A stretch of DNA of 64,000 bases from Nitrososphaerota archaeon (GCA_027886905.1 JAPCJO010000003.1:20801-84800), one strand, 5' to 3'; numbered from the stretch's first letter, positions 38,515-47,429 are shown. Numbers and translations are program-made. Notes: generated from the letters alone by a model not told the origin.

Positions 38515-38579
38515 TGGGAGCTACTGGCGGCAGCCCGCTGCGCCAATTAAGCTTTAGAGCCCGGAGGCCCGGATCGGGG

Positions 38580-39278
38580 TCAGGATATCTTCAGCAGCCC
38601 GTCGCCGTCGACCCTCATCGTGGTCTCGAAGCTCTTCGCGTCGAGGACGGCGACCCCTCCACTCACGAGCCACTGGTGGAACGCCCCGCTCTCGCTCGGG
38701 GCCCTGACCGTGTGGTTGGAGTGGAGTGAGAGCGTCTTCGTCTTCCCCGTGTAGTTCTTGCCGTCGACGGTTATCTTCAGCCTTCCCGGGTTCGGGCTCT
38801 CGAACTTGACCTCCCTCGTGTAGCTCCTGTAGAAGTGGGCCGTGATGACGACGAAGCCGGCCATGCTCACTATGTCCACCGCGTACATGATCAACTGCTG
38901 CGTCCTGTCTATGGTTATCCCCGCGAGGCCGAAGAATAGCAGCACGATGAGCATCGCCATCCCCATCGCGGCTGCCTTGATCCTGTACCCCTCTCCGGGC
39001 AGGAACTCGAAGTACATCCCGTAAAGCGCCCCGAACAAGATCCCAGAAGCGCCCTGGAGGACGGCCAGTGTGGGGATGTTGGTGTTGATCAGAGTGGACA
39101 GGCAGTTCTGTGCCCCATTCGTCCCTGAGCAATATGAAATCGTGGAGAGCGCCTGGAGCGTCGCGCTGCTGAAGGCCTCGAGCAGTCCCCAGTTGACAAG
39201 CCCGACCGCGGCCGCGAAGAAGATGCCGCCCAGTATGCCGGCCTTGGCGCCAGCGAGGCCGGAAGCCGACTCACTCAC
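38580..39278 (-). CDS. Multi-TM hypothetical protein
   Basis: 232 aa intact ORF. Confidence 0.65.
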   Translation of the reverse strand: MSESASGLAGAKAGILGGIFFAAAVGLVNWGLLEAFSSATLQALSTISYCSGTNGAQNCLSTLINTNIPTLAVLQGASGILFGALYGMYFEFLPGEGYRIKAAAMGMAMLIVLLFFGLAGITIDRTQQLIMYAVDIVSMAGFVVITAHFYRSYTREVKFESPNPGRLKITVDGKNYTGKTKTLSLHSNHTVRAPSESGAFHQWLVSGGVAVLDAKSFETTMRVDGDGLLKIS

Positions 39279-39292
39279 CCCACGCGCGCAGG

Positions 39293-39763
39293 TCAGGAGA
39301 GGGCTGCGAGGACTTCCTGCTCGTGACCGTCGACCTTGACCTTGCGGAAGATATTCAGTATCTTGCCGTCCTTGCCGATGACGAAAGTGGACCTCTCGGT
39401 CCCCCAGTACTTCTTCCCGTAGTTCTCTTTCTCGACCCAGGTGTGGTAGAGCTTGTTGACCTTCAGGTCATCGTCGCTCAGGAGGGTGAAGTTGAGCCCG
39501 TACTTCTTGATGAAGTCGGCGTGCGAGTCGAGCGAGTCCTTGCTCACCCCGAGCACGACCGCGTCCACTGCCCCGAACTTGGGGAGGTTGTCCCTGAAGG
39601 CGCACGCCTCCTTGGTGCAGCCCGACGTGTCGTCCTTCGGATAGAAGTAGAGGACGACGTTCCTGCCCTTGAGGTCGCTCAGCTTTACGCTCTTGCCGCT
39701 CGAAGCCGGCAGCGTAAAGTCCGGCGCCTCGTCGCCTGTCGCCAGTTCGTGGGTGGGAGCCAT
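39293..39763 (-). CDS. bcp: Peroxiredoxin (BCP/PrxQ type)
   Basis: DFTLPASSGKSVKLSDLKGRNVVLYFYPKDDTSGCTKEACAFRD. Confidence 0.95.
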   Translation of the reverse strand: MAPTHELATGDEAPDFTLPASSGKSVKLSDLKGRNVVLYFYPKDDTSGCTKEACAFRDNLPKFGAVDAVVLGVSKDSLDSHADFIKKYGLNFTLLSDDDLKVNKLYHTWVEKENYGKKYWGTERSTFVIGKDGKILNIFRKVKVDGHEQEVLAALS

Positions 39764-39813
39764 ATGGTTGCGAGCCGTCCGCGAGCGGCCACTAGTAAAA
39801 CCTTAGTGGCTCG

Positions 39814-40182
39814 CTAGGGCGAGACTATCTGCGCGTTTATCTGCTTGCGGCTGGCGAAACCCTCGTTCTGGGTGTGCCAGAACTCGACGCCCGACTCGCC
39901 GTACTTCCAGCAGAGGTAGACGACGTCTCCGAACCTCTTCGCGGGGAAGTCCAGGAGGCCGGTGTCGATGTCCCTGAGCTTGACGCCCAGGTCCTCGAGC
40001 TCCTGGATCTTTGCCATCAGGTCCTTCACGATGAAGTCCAGCTGATCGGTCTTCTGCCTCGCCTCGGGGACTTCGAAGCCGACGAGGCTGAAGCGCTCAA
40101 TCTCGTCGCGGACACTGTCCGCGACCTTCTTCCTTTCCATTATCGCCTTGAGTTTTATCCTGACGTCGGGGAGCATGCGCAT
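39814..40182 (-). CDS. DUF2203 family protein
   Basis: GVKLRDIDTGLLDFPAKRFGDVVYLCWKYGESGVEFWHTQNEGFASR. Confidence 0.85.
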   Translation of the reverse strand: MRMLPDVRIKLKAIMERKKVADSVRDEIERFSLVGFEVPEARQKTDQLDFIVKDLMAKIQELEDLGVKLRDIDTGLLDFPAKRFGDVVYLCWKYGESGVEFWHTQNEGFASRKQINAQIVSP

Positions 40183-40355
40183 CGCCTCTTGAGGAGTGAA
40201 GAGGTGGGCAGGCTCATCTTTCGAGGATCCTGTTGGCGTCTATATCCCTCAGGACAGATGTCTCAGAAAGATTAGCATATATCCCTTCGGTGAGAAAATT
40301 CACGAAAACCCCAAGCCTAAATATATTGATAACAGGGATGAAATCGAGAGAATAG

Positions 40356-40895
40356 TTGTACACAAGAGGCGGGGACAAGGGCGAGACGAGCCTCTACGGC
40401 GCCGCCCGCGTCGCGAAAGATTCCCTCAGGGTCGAGGCCTACGGCACGATCGACGAACTCAACAGCTCGATAGGAGTGGCGGTCGCCGTGTGTGTTCACA
40501 AGGAGATCTCGAAGCCGCTCAAGCGAATCCAGGCGGAGCTCTTCGCCGCGGGCGCGGACCTCGCCACGGCGCTCGCGGGGAAGGGAGGGGCGCGAGTCCC
40601 CCGGATCGGGAGGAAGGACACGGAGCGGCTGGAGAGGATGGTCGACGAGCTCCAGGAGAAGCTGCCCCGGCTCACCAGCTTCATACTGCCCGGCGGCAGT
40701 CAGCTCTCCGCTTCGCTCCACCTCTCGAGGGCCGTCTGCAGGAGGGCGGAGAGAAGGGTCGTCGCGCTGGGACGCGCCGAGAAGATAAACCCTGAGATGA
40801 TCCCCTACCTCAACAGGCTCTCCACCTACCTCTTCAACGCGGCGCGCTACGCGAATGCACTCGAGGGCGTCAAGGACGAGGCGTGGAAGAGATGA
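40356..40895 (+). CDS. Corrinoid adenosyltransferase (PduO-type)
   Basis: MYTRGGDKGETSLYGAARVAKDSLRVEAYGTIDELNSSIG, ILPGGSQLSASLHLSRAVCRRAERRVV; TTG start. Confidence 0.92.
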   Translation: MYTRGGDKGETSLYGAARVAKDSLRVEAYGTIDELNSSIGVAVAVCVHKEISKPLKRIQAELFAAGADLATALAGKGGARVPRIGRKDTERLERMVDELQEKLPRLTSFILPGGSQLSASLHLSRAVCRRAERRVVALGRAEKINPEMIPYLNRLSTYLFNAARYANALEGVKDEAWKR

Positions 40896-40908
40896 CGGCG
40901 CGTTCCAG

Positions 40909-41340
40909 CTAGACCTTGCGGTTGTCCCACGAGTCGACCTTCTCGGGGACGAACTCGATGAAGGCCCTCTTCTCCTTGTTCCTCTCCTGCACCCACTCCA
41001 CGGGCATCTCGTCCGCCCTCCACTGGCGCTCGGAGTACTTGGCCTCGAAGAGAGCGGTGAGCTTCGCTATCAGCCTCTTTTCGGAGATCAGCCGGGACCT
41101 TCCCCACATCACCGCGCCCCGAAGCTCCCGGTACTTGTCGCCGTCGTCGATCACGACGCATGCCTTCCCCTTGGCGGCGAGCCCGACCTTCACCTTGTAG
41201 TCTTGGGCGCGCATGTAGACCCTCTCGCCGACGATGACGAACCAGATCGGGGTGACGTGGGGGTAGCCGTTCTCCATGGCGAAGCCCAGGTAGACCCGGC
41301 GCTGCGACTCGAGGAACCGCCAGACCTCCTGGCGAGACAT
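40909..41340 (-). CDS. Pyridoxamine 5'-phosphate oxidase / PPOX-class protein
   Basis: MSRQEVWRFLESQRRVYLGFAMENGYPHVTPIWFVIVGERVYMRAQDYKVKVG; internal ATG chosen over the track start. Confidence 0.82.
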   Translation of the reverse strand: MSRQEVWRFLESQRRVYLGFAMENGYPHVTPIWFVIVGERVYMRAQDYKVKVGLAAKGKACVVIDDGDKYRELRGAVMWGRSRLISEKRLIAKLTALFEAKYSERQWRADEMPVEWVQERNKEKRAFIEFVPEKVDSWDNRKV

Positions 41341-41510
41341 GGCCACATACTGTCTGTTTGCCCGCCTGTAGAGAGCCAAGCTTGCTTGCGGGCTCGCCCG
41401 AGTTGGTGAGATAAGCCTTGCTGGGTCCGCGGGCGACCGGAGCCACGGCCTGCCCGCGGGTGCGTGAGCACTCCCAATCTCTATATATTCGCCGAAGGTC
41501 AACGGCCATC

Positions 41511-41936
41511 ATGAAGCAGATACTCGTCGCGGTCGATGAGCATGCTCACGCTGAGCAGATCGTTGAGAGCGCGATCGAGCTGGCGCAGGGCATATCCGCA
41601 AAGATCATCCTGATGTATGTCGTGGAAGGTTCCCCTCCGGAGAACTATCGCGACACGCACGGGGACGCCCTGCCTGAGCACTACTACCAGGACGAGTTCG
41701 AACGGTCCGTCGGCCCGCTGGTGGACGTGATCGAGAAGGCAGGGATAAGGTGCGAGCCTTTGACCGGGTCGGGGGATCCCGTGAAGGAGATCCTCAGGGT
41801 TGCGAAGTCGAGGAGCGTGAACTACATAGTGATGGGCACGCGCGAGCTGCGAGGCCTGGGCCGCCTCAGGGCCATAGGCAGCGTGTCCAGGAACGTGATA
41901 GAGAAGTCGAGCATCCCCGTGGTCGCCGTGCCCTAG
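41511..41936 (+). CDS. Universal stress protein (UspA family)
   Basis: MKQILVAVDEHAHAEQIVESAIELA, MGTRELRGLGRLRAIGSVSRNVIEKSSIPVVAVP. Confidence 0.92.
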   Translation: MKQILVAVDEHAHAEQIVESAIELAQGISAKIILMYVVEGSPPENYRDTHGDALPEHYYQDEFERSVGPLVDVIEKAGIRCEPLTGSGDPVKEILRVAKSRSVNYIVMGTRELRGLGRLRAIGSVSRNVIEKSSIPVVAVP

Positions 41937-41945
41937 GCCTTCGAC

Positions 41946-42725
41946 TCATCTGCCCACGAAGTTCGGCTTTCTCTTCTCGAGGAACGCGCTCATCCCCTCC
42001 TTCTTGTCCTCGGTGTTGAAGAGGTCGTAGAAGAGAGTTCGCCCGAGCTCCAAGCCGGAAGAGAGTCCCATCTCCTGGGACGCTGCGATGGCCTCCTTGG
42101 CGGCCCGCACCGCGACGGGCGCCTTGGACGCGATCTCCAGGGCCAGCTTGGTTGCCTCCTCTAGGTACTTGCCCGGCGGCACGACCCGGTTGACGAGGCC
42201 CAGCGCCTTCGCCTCCTCTGCAGAGATGGCCCCGCCCGTCAGGATCATCTCCATCGCCTTGTACTTGCCCACTGCCCTGGGGAGCCGCTGTGTCCCCCCT
42301 CCTCCGGGGATTATCCCGATGTTGATCTCGGGCTGGCCCAGCTTCGTCCCCTCGGAGGCGACGATGATGTCGCAGCACATGGCGAGCTCGAGCCCGCCCC
42401 CGAAAGTGTAGCCGCTGAGGGCCGCGATCAGCGGCTTTTCGAAGCTTGCTGCCCTGTCCCAGACGGGCTTGAGATGGTCGGCGCTCTCGATGTCCGCGGC
42501 GGAGAGCTTCGCCATCTCCTTGATGTCCGCGCCGGCGCAAAACGCCTTGTCGCTCCCGGTCAGGACGACGCACCTGACGGATTGGTCGGCCTCCAGAGCG
42601 TCGAGCGCAGCGACCAGCTCGCGCACCAGCACAGAGTTCAGGGCGTTGAGCGCGTCGGGCCTGTTGAGCTTGACCGTGGCCACGGGCCCCTCGACGAGGA
42701 GAGAGACAGTCTGGTAGTTCTCCAT
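41946..42725 (-). CDS. Enoyl-CoA hydratase/isomerase (crotonase) family
   Basis: RCVVLTGSDKAFCAGADIKEMA, PLIAALSGYTFGGGLELAMCCDIIVASE. Confidence 0.93.
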   Translation of the reverse strand: MENYQTVSLLVEGPVATVKLNRPDALNALNSVLVRELVAALDALEADQSVRCVVLTGSDKAFCAGADIKEMAKLSAADIESADHLKPVWDRAASFEKPLIAALSGYTFGGGLELAMCCDIIVASEGTKLGQPEINIGIIPGGGGTQRLPRAVGKYKAMEMILTGGAISAEEAKALGLVNRVVPPGKYLEEATKLALEIASKAPVAVRAAKEAIAASQEMGLSSGLELGRTLFYDLFNTEDKKEGMSAFLEKRKPNFVGR

Positions 42726-42780
42726 GCCGACAGCCGCAAAGCGAGAACGTAAAAAAGCCTAGCTATGCCTCGGCTCGCGC

Positions 42781-43185
42781 ATGCCCATCGAGCACACGAC
42801 GAGGCTCCGCGTCAGGTTCGCGGAGACCGATGCCATGCAGGTGGTCTACTACGCGGAGTACTTCGTCTGGTTCGAGGTCGCGAGGACGGAGCTCTTCCGC
42901 GCGATGGGGATGCCCTACAGCGTGATATCGAGGAAGCGCGGGTTCCACACCCCGGTCGTCCAAGCTCACGCCGACTACAAGTCCTCGGCGAGATACGACG
43001 ATGAGGTCGCTGTGAGGGTGTGGGTGAGCAAGGTCGGGAGGTCGAGCCTGAGGCTCGACTATGAGGTCACGAAGCTACCCGGAAAGGTGCTGCTATGCAT
43101 AGGGCACACCGTCCACGTCCTCATCGGGGAGGACGGGAAGCCGATGGAGATCCCCGCAGACATCAGGAAGAAGCTCTCGGACTAG
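42781..43185 (+). CDS. Acyl-CoA thioesterase (4HBT/YbgC-like)
   Basis: LRVRFAETDAMQVVYYAEYFVWFEVARTELFRAMG. Confidence 0.88.
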   Translation: MPIEHTTRLRVRFAETDAMQVVYYAEYFVWFEVARTELFRAMGMPYSVISRKRGFHTPVVQAHADYKSSARYDDEVAVRVWVSKVGRSSLRLDYEVTKLPGKVLLCIGHTVHVLIGEDGKPMEIPADIRKKLSD

Positions 43186-43562
43186 GCGAGCTTTATCTCG
43201 ATCACGGCCGTGGGATGGTTGCCCCTCAGCCCGTTGAACAAGTCCACGAGGGCCCCCATCGTGCCGTACTTTCTCTTGATGAGCAGGAATATCCTCCGCG
43301 CGTCCTCGCCTTCTAAGAACCGCGCGTTCGCTTCGACGTAAGACCCCAGCGTCCTCCCCCTCGCGTCAGATGGGGCGATCCGGACCCTCTGGATCCTGCG
43401 GAGGCGCTTGGCCTTCCCGCTCCTCGGGTCGGTTCGCACGTAGATCAATCCGCCGTCCTCCAAGAGCCAGACTGGGGTAGGGACGGGGACCCCGGTCTTC
43501 CGGAACGTGATGAGGCTGATGTACTTCAGGTTCGAGAAGTCTTTCGCTGAAGCCATCGACAC
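43182..43562 (-). CDS. PPOX-class F420-dependent protein
   Basis: YISLITFRKTGVPVPTPVWLLEDGGLIYVRTDPRSGKAKRLRR. Confidence 0.82.
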   Translation of the reverse strand: MSMASAKDFSNLKYISLITFRKTGVPVPTPVWLLEDGGLIYVRTDPRSGKAKRLRRIQRVRIAPSDARGRTLGSYVEANARFLEGEDARRIFLLIKRKYGTMGALVDLFNGLRGNHPTAVIEIKLA

Positions 43563-43593
43563 CCGAGTGTCGGAGGCCGGCTATAGACCTTCG

Positions 43594-43665
43594 CTATGCC
43601 TTCCCAGACGAGCTCTTTGTCGAGGAAGGGGAGCCCCACTCGTAGAAGCCCTTCCCCGACTTGCG
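43594..43665 (-). pseudogene. Stranded 3' end of the 3-hydroxyacyl-CoA dehydrogenase gene
   Basis: Minus-strand codons RKSGKGFYEWGSPSSTKSSSGKA*, homologous to the C-terminus RKSGQGFYEWTERNPKSK* of gene 44425-45315. Confidence 0.75.
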
Positions 43666-44481
43666 CTCCGAAATGACTGTTTGCGATGAATAAATAGCAA
43701 TTCAAACTGCTGAATCATGAACCCGGCAAAGGAAGACTCGATTCTTGCTCCGGGCACTTTCAGGAAGAGCCGGGTGCTGAGGCGGGAAGATGTTCGAGCC
43801 GCCGTGGACAATTCAAAATCAATATATGACGCATGCATGCTGTTGGCCGCTCACAACAGTTCTGTCTACAAAGCTATGCGGAAGTTCGAGATACCCAAGC
43901 CCAAAATTTGGGAAGAAGGGCACCGGTTCAAAATTGGGAGGCTGCGAAAACTCGGCATCTCGACTATCATTGAATCGGAACCGGTGAAGGCCTACGTGGG
44001 CATCATCCTCGGCACTGAAGGGGGAATGACTCTCGGTTATCAAAGTCACCGTGCCATTACAGAGTTGCGATTGATTGTGTCTATGACAGATAGGCCGTGG
44101 GTGGCCAAGTTTTCTGAGTTGTGCGGCTTGGGACCTCCTCGGCACATACCACCTAGCAAGCCGGGATACAAGGAGGTTTGGCAAAAAACAATCAAGGGTC
44201 TGAGAGCTTTGATAGTCTTGAGGGACGTGCTACCATATTTGATGGGCGAGAAATTGAGGGAAGCTCAAGCGGCGCTTGATTTCTTCTCTCCTACGGGTTA
44301 TCGAAAGGGTAGATTCAGGCCGGCGGATGTTTGGACTCCAGTTAGCTTCCCTTACAGATACAAAGAGTCTCGTTAGAAGCGAGATTGTTTGAGGGCAGTC
44401 CGAGCAAATTTGCAGGAATTCGAGCTACTTAGACTTGGGATTTCGCTCCGTCCACTCATAGAACCCTTGTCCGGATTTCCT
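43666..44481 (+). mobile_element. Putative LAGLIDADG-bearing insertion splitting the 3' end of the dehydrogenase gene
   Basis: Lies between the stranded 3' end and the current C-terminal RKSGQGFYEW codons; visibly AT-richer than flanks. Confidence 0.6.
43717..44376 (+). CDS. LAGLIDADG-like homing endonuclease family protein
   Basis: YVGIILGTEGGMTL (LAGLIDADG-like core), LRLIVSMTDRPWVAKFSELCGLG, KPGYKEVWQKTIKGLRALIVLRDVLPYLMGEK. Confidence 0.65.
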   Translation: MNPAKEDSILAPGTFRKSRVLRREDVRAAVDNSKSIYDACMLLAAHNSSVYKAMRKFEIPKPKIWEEGHRFKIGRLRKLGISTIIESEPVKAYVGIILGTEGGMTLGYQSHRAITELRLIVSMTDRPWVAKFSELCGLGPPRHIPPSKPGYKEVWQKTIKGLRALIVLRDVLPYLMGEKLREAQAALDFFSPTGYRKGRFRPADVWTPVSFPYRYKESR

Positions 44482-45315
44482 GCCCAACAATCCTGCTCTC
44501 ACCATCTGACGAAGAAGCAAGCTAGGCCTGTATTTTGGGTCTTGGAATTCTTGCATTAACACCTCCGATATAGCAAGAGCAGTGTCCAAGCCCACGTAGT
44601 CGAGCAGCTTCAGCGGTCCCATGGGCCAGTTGAGCCCCAGGGTCACAGCCTTGTCGATGTCCTCCGGGGTCGCCACACCCTCGCTCACGAGGAGGGCAGC
44701 CTCGGTCAGCGCTGGGAGTAGGATCCGGTTGACTATGAAGCCGGGCGAGTCCTTCTTGCAGAGGACGGCCTCCTTCCCCATCTGCTTCGCGGCGGCCCTT
44801 ATCGCCTCGACGGTTGCGTCGGAGGTCTTCGCCCCCCGGATGACCTCGATGAGCGGCATCAGCTGTGGGGGGTTGAAGAAGTGCATGCCGGCGACGTTCT
44901 CGGGGTTCTTCGTGACGGAGCCTAGGAGCGTGATGCTGATTGATGACGTGTTGGAGGCGAGAATCGCTCCAGGACGCAGGTACTCGGAGACCTTGCGGTA
45001 GAGGTCGAGCTTGAGCTTGGGGTCCTCGGTGGCGGCCTCGATCACGAGCTCCGACCTCTCGACCGCTTCTTTCAGGTCCAGGGTAGGGTGGATCCTCGAG
45101 AGTATCTCGTCTGCCTTGCCCTTGTCCAGGCCGCCCTTTGCGACGAACTTTGCGAGGCTGTCCTTTATCATCGACATGCCCCTGTCGACAAAGTCCTGCT
45201 TGACGTCGAGCAGGGTGACGTCGTATCCGGCGGTCTGCGCACAGACCTGCGCTATCCCGTGCCCCATCAGGCCGGCGCCAAGGACTGTGACTCTCTTTAC
45301 CTGCGAACCGCTCAT
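44425..45315 (-). CDS. 3-hydroxyacyl-CoA (3-hydroxybutyryl-CoA) dehydrogenase
   Basis: VTVLGAGLMGHGIAQVCAQTAGYDVTLLD, GMHFFNPPQLMPLIEVI, DSPGFIVNRILLPALTEA. Confidence 0.95.
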   Translation of the reverse strand: MSGSQVKRVTVLGAGLMGHGIAQVCAQTAGYDVTLLDVKQDFVDRGMSMIKDSLAKFVAKGGLDKGKADEILSRIHPTLDLKEAVERSELVIEAATEDPKLKLDLYRKVSEYLRPGAILASNTSSISITLLGSVTKNPENVAGMHFFNPPQLMPLIEVIRGAKTSDATVEAIRAAAKQMGKEAVLCKKDSPGFIVNRILLPALTEAALLVSEGVATPEDIDKAVTLGLNWPMGPLKLLDYVGLDTALAISEVLMQEFQDPKYRPSLLLRQMVRAGLLGRKSGQGFYEWTERNPKSK

Positions 45316-45489
45316 GGGGCCGAGCCCGACGGAGGAGGTAATAATTGTTGACCAGTCTCTCGATATGGTCGCCTAAATATCATCCTCCGCTAAGCTTCTA
45401 CGGAACCCAAGGACGAACCGCAATCCGATAACAAAGGTTGGAAGGCATTCTGGAAAAAATTTCATTCCGACACCGACTTCGCAAATGAA

Positions 45490-46140
45490 ATGAGAGCTGC
45501 ATGGAGAAATCAAAAGCATGAGCCAGAACAAATCGAAAGATCCGCAAGGCTTGGCGGGCTGGGTTTGTGGCGAAAATACTACGCTGACCCTGCATTCAAG
45601 CGGATGCTCGATGGTAAACTTCGAGGATCGCGGTCTAGGGGCGGCACCAAATCACTATGGAATCTCGGAGAGGCTGGGTTTAAGCGGAGGCTCGAGACCG
45701 GTCACGAGTATGTCAGGGCGAGGTTTTCTGACAGTTTGGGCCACAGACTCCGAAGCTCAGCGGAGGTTCAGGTTGCCGAACTATTGATAAAGTCAGACAT
45801 AGAATTCGTCTACGAACGGAGGACCGAGGCGCTTGGACACGCATTCTATCCAGACTTCTCGTTGAATTGCAGCACGAAAGTCATCGAGGTGGTTGGATAT
45901 GCCGGCGACCGATATTGGAATCACACGGCTCGCAAGCTCCGACTACTCACTGAGGCCAATAGTTCGCTCGAAGTGGCCGCAGTCACAACATACCTTAGAA
46001 TCGTCGAGAGGAAGCTCAGAGGGATTCCTAGGATAGCAATCTTTAGTCCTTATCAAGAGGCCGAGTTAGTCCAGTGGTGCCGGGGAACGCCGGGGTCCAC
46101 TAATGCCCGAAAGCAGAGTGGTCTAATGCGCGGGCCTTGA
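45490..46140 (+). CDS. Putative PD-(D/E)XK / Vsr-like endonuclease reading into tRNA-Ser
   Basis: SSAEVQVAELLIKSDIEFVYERRTEALGHAFYPDFSLNCSTKVIEVVGYAGDRYWNHTARKLRLL (E...PDF...EVVG pattern); stop codon coincides with the tRNA anticodon TGA. Confidence 0.55.
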   Translation: MRAAWRNQKHEPEQIERSARLGGLGLWRKYYADPAFKRMLDGKLRGSRSRGGTKSLWNLGEAGFKRRLETGHEYVRARFSDSLGHRLRSSAEVQVAELLIKSDIEFVYERRTEALGHAFYPDFSLNCSTKVIEVVGYAGDRYWNHTARKLRLLTEANSSLEVAAVTTYLRIVERKLRGIPRIAIFSPYQEAELVQWCRGTPGSTNARKQSGLMRGP

Positions 46141-46201
46141 GTCTCACAGAGACAGCCTGTGACCCATCCGGGTCTCGTGGGTTCGAATCCTACCCCCGGC
46201 G
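46089..46201 (+). tRNA. tRNA-Ser(UGA) with two putative short introns (46097-46111 at position 8/9; 46142-46153 at 37/38)
   Basis: Acceptor GCCGGGG/CCCCGGC, D-arm GCA-GAGTGGTCTAA-TGC, anticodon stem CGGGC/GCCTG with TGA at 46138-46140, long variable arm GACCC-ATCC-GGGTC, T-arm GTGGG-TTCGAAT-CCTAC, discriminator G. Confidence 0.85.
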
Positions 46202-46256
46202 CCTTCCGCTTCAACCTGCATTGAGAGAATCGTCTTAAGGCCGCGCTGGCCGAAGA

Positions 46257-47429
46257 GTGCGCGGCTCCCTTCGATTGAAGTTCGTAGTAATCGGCGGCGG
46301 GATAAGCGGCCTCTTCCTGTCATACTACCTCCTCGAGGCGGGAAACGACGTCGTCCTTGCGGACGCGGGGAGAGGCCCGGTCAGGACCTCGGCGTACAAC
46401 GCGGGTCAGCTGTCGTCGCGTCCTTCCTTCACGGAGATCTTCGCCAGGTCCGACGTCGTGCGAATCTCCCCGTCGGAGAGGCGACAGAATCGAGCGTGGT
46501 TCCGCCTTGCGCACAGGCAGAGCCGCGACAGATACGAGGAGACCGCATCCGCCCTCTCGACGAGGAGTCTCGCGCTCTACGAGGAGTTCTTCGCCAGAGA
46601 GAAGGCGGGGGTGGACATGACGGGGAAGATACTCGAGCTCCACTCAAGCCTGCGCGCCGAAGGCCCCGTCGACGTCCCGAGTGCGCGTTTCCTGTCCCCG
46701 AAAGAGCTCTTCGAGATTGGCTATGGGGGGTTCGAGGGAGGCTGGCTCATGGAGGAGAAGTCCCTCCACTCGCGGAAGCTGCTCGACCTCCTCGGGTCGA
46801 GGATATCCGAGATGGGGGCCGAGGTCCTTGAAGGTGAGGTGCGCCTCAAGAGCCAGGGCTCGCGGATCACCCGCGCGGTCGTCGATGGGGACGAGGTCGA
46901 CGCCGACGTCTACGTCGTCGCCGGGGGATCCTGGAGCAGGGCGGTCTGCAAGCCCCTGGGCTACGACCCCATGGTCATCCCGGCGAGGGGCCTTGTCCTC
47001 TTCTATCGCACGGGGGACAGGCGGGTGGTGGACTACCCGGCCCACTACGAGGACGAGGGCGTCACCATCACCCAGCACGACCGGGACACGGTCCGACTCA
47101 CGAGCTTCTTCGAGCTCGGCGGCTTCGACCCGAGGTTCAGCGGGCCGAGGACGGACTGGCTCTTCAAGACGGTGACCTCGCACCTCTCCAGGCCGCACAG
47201 GCTCGAGCTAAGCGAGACGGGCGTGGGTTACCGACCCTGCACTCCAGACCAGCTCCCCGTGGTCGGGCGGATACCTCGCTGCGAGAACGGCTACATCCTC
47301 ACCGGTTCGTGCAGGAAGGGGATGGCGCTCGCCCCCGTCCTGGGCAAGCTATTGATGGGCTGCGTCCTCGGCTCGAGCGAGGACGACGACCCGCTGCTTC
47401 TGGCGTTGGACCCGAGAAGATTCGCGTGA
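46257..47429 (+). CDS. FAD-dependent oxidoreductase (DadA-like amino acid oxidase/dehydrogenase)
   Basis: LKFVVIGGGISGLFLSYYLLEAGNDVVLAD; GVGYRPCTPDQLPVVGRIPRCENGYILTG. Confidence 0.9.
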   Translation: MRGSLRLKFVVIGGGISGLFLSYYLLEAGNDVVLADAGRGPVRTSAYNAGQLSSRPSFTEIFARSDVVRISPSERRQNRAWFRLAHRQSRDRYEETASALSTRSLALYEEFFAREKAGVDMTGKILELHSSLRAEGPVDVPSARFLSPKELFEIGYGGFEGGWLMEEKSLHSRKLLDLLGSRISEMGAEVLEGEVRLKSQGSRITRAVVDGDEVDADVYVVAGGSWSRAVCKPLGYDPMVIPARGLVLFYRTGDRRVVDYPAHYEDEGVTITQHDRDTVRLTSFFELGGFDPRFSGPRTDWLFKTVTSHLSRPHRLELSETGVGYRPCTPDQLPVVGRIPRCENGYILTGSCRKGMALAPVLGKLLMGCVLGSSEDDDPLLLALDPRRFA

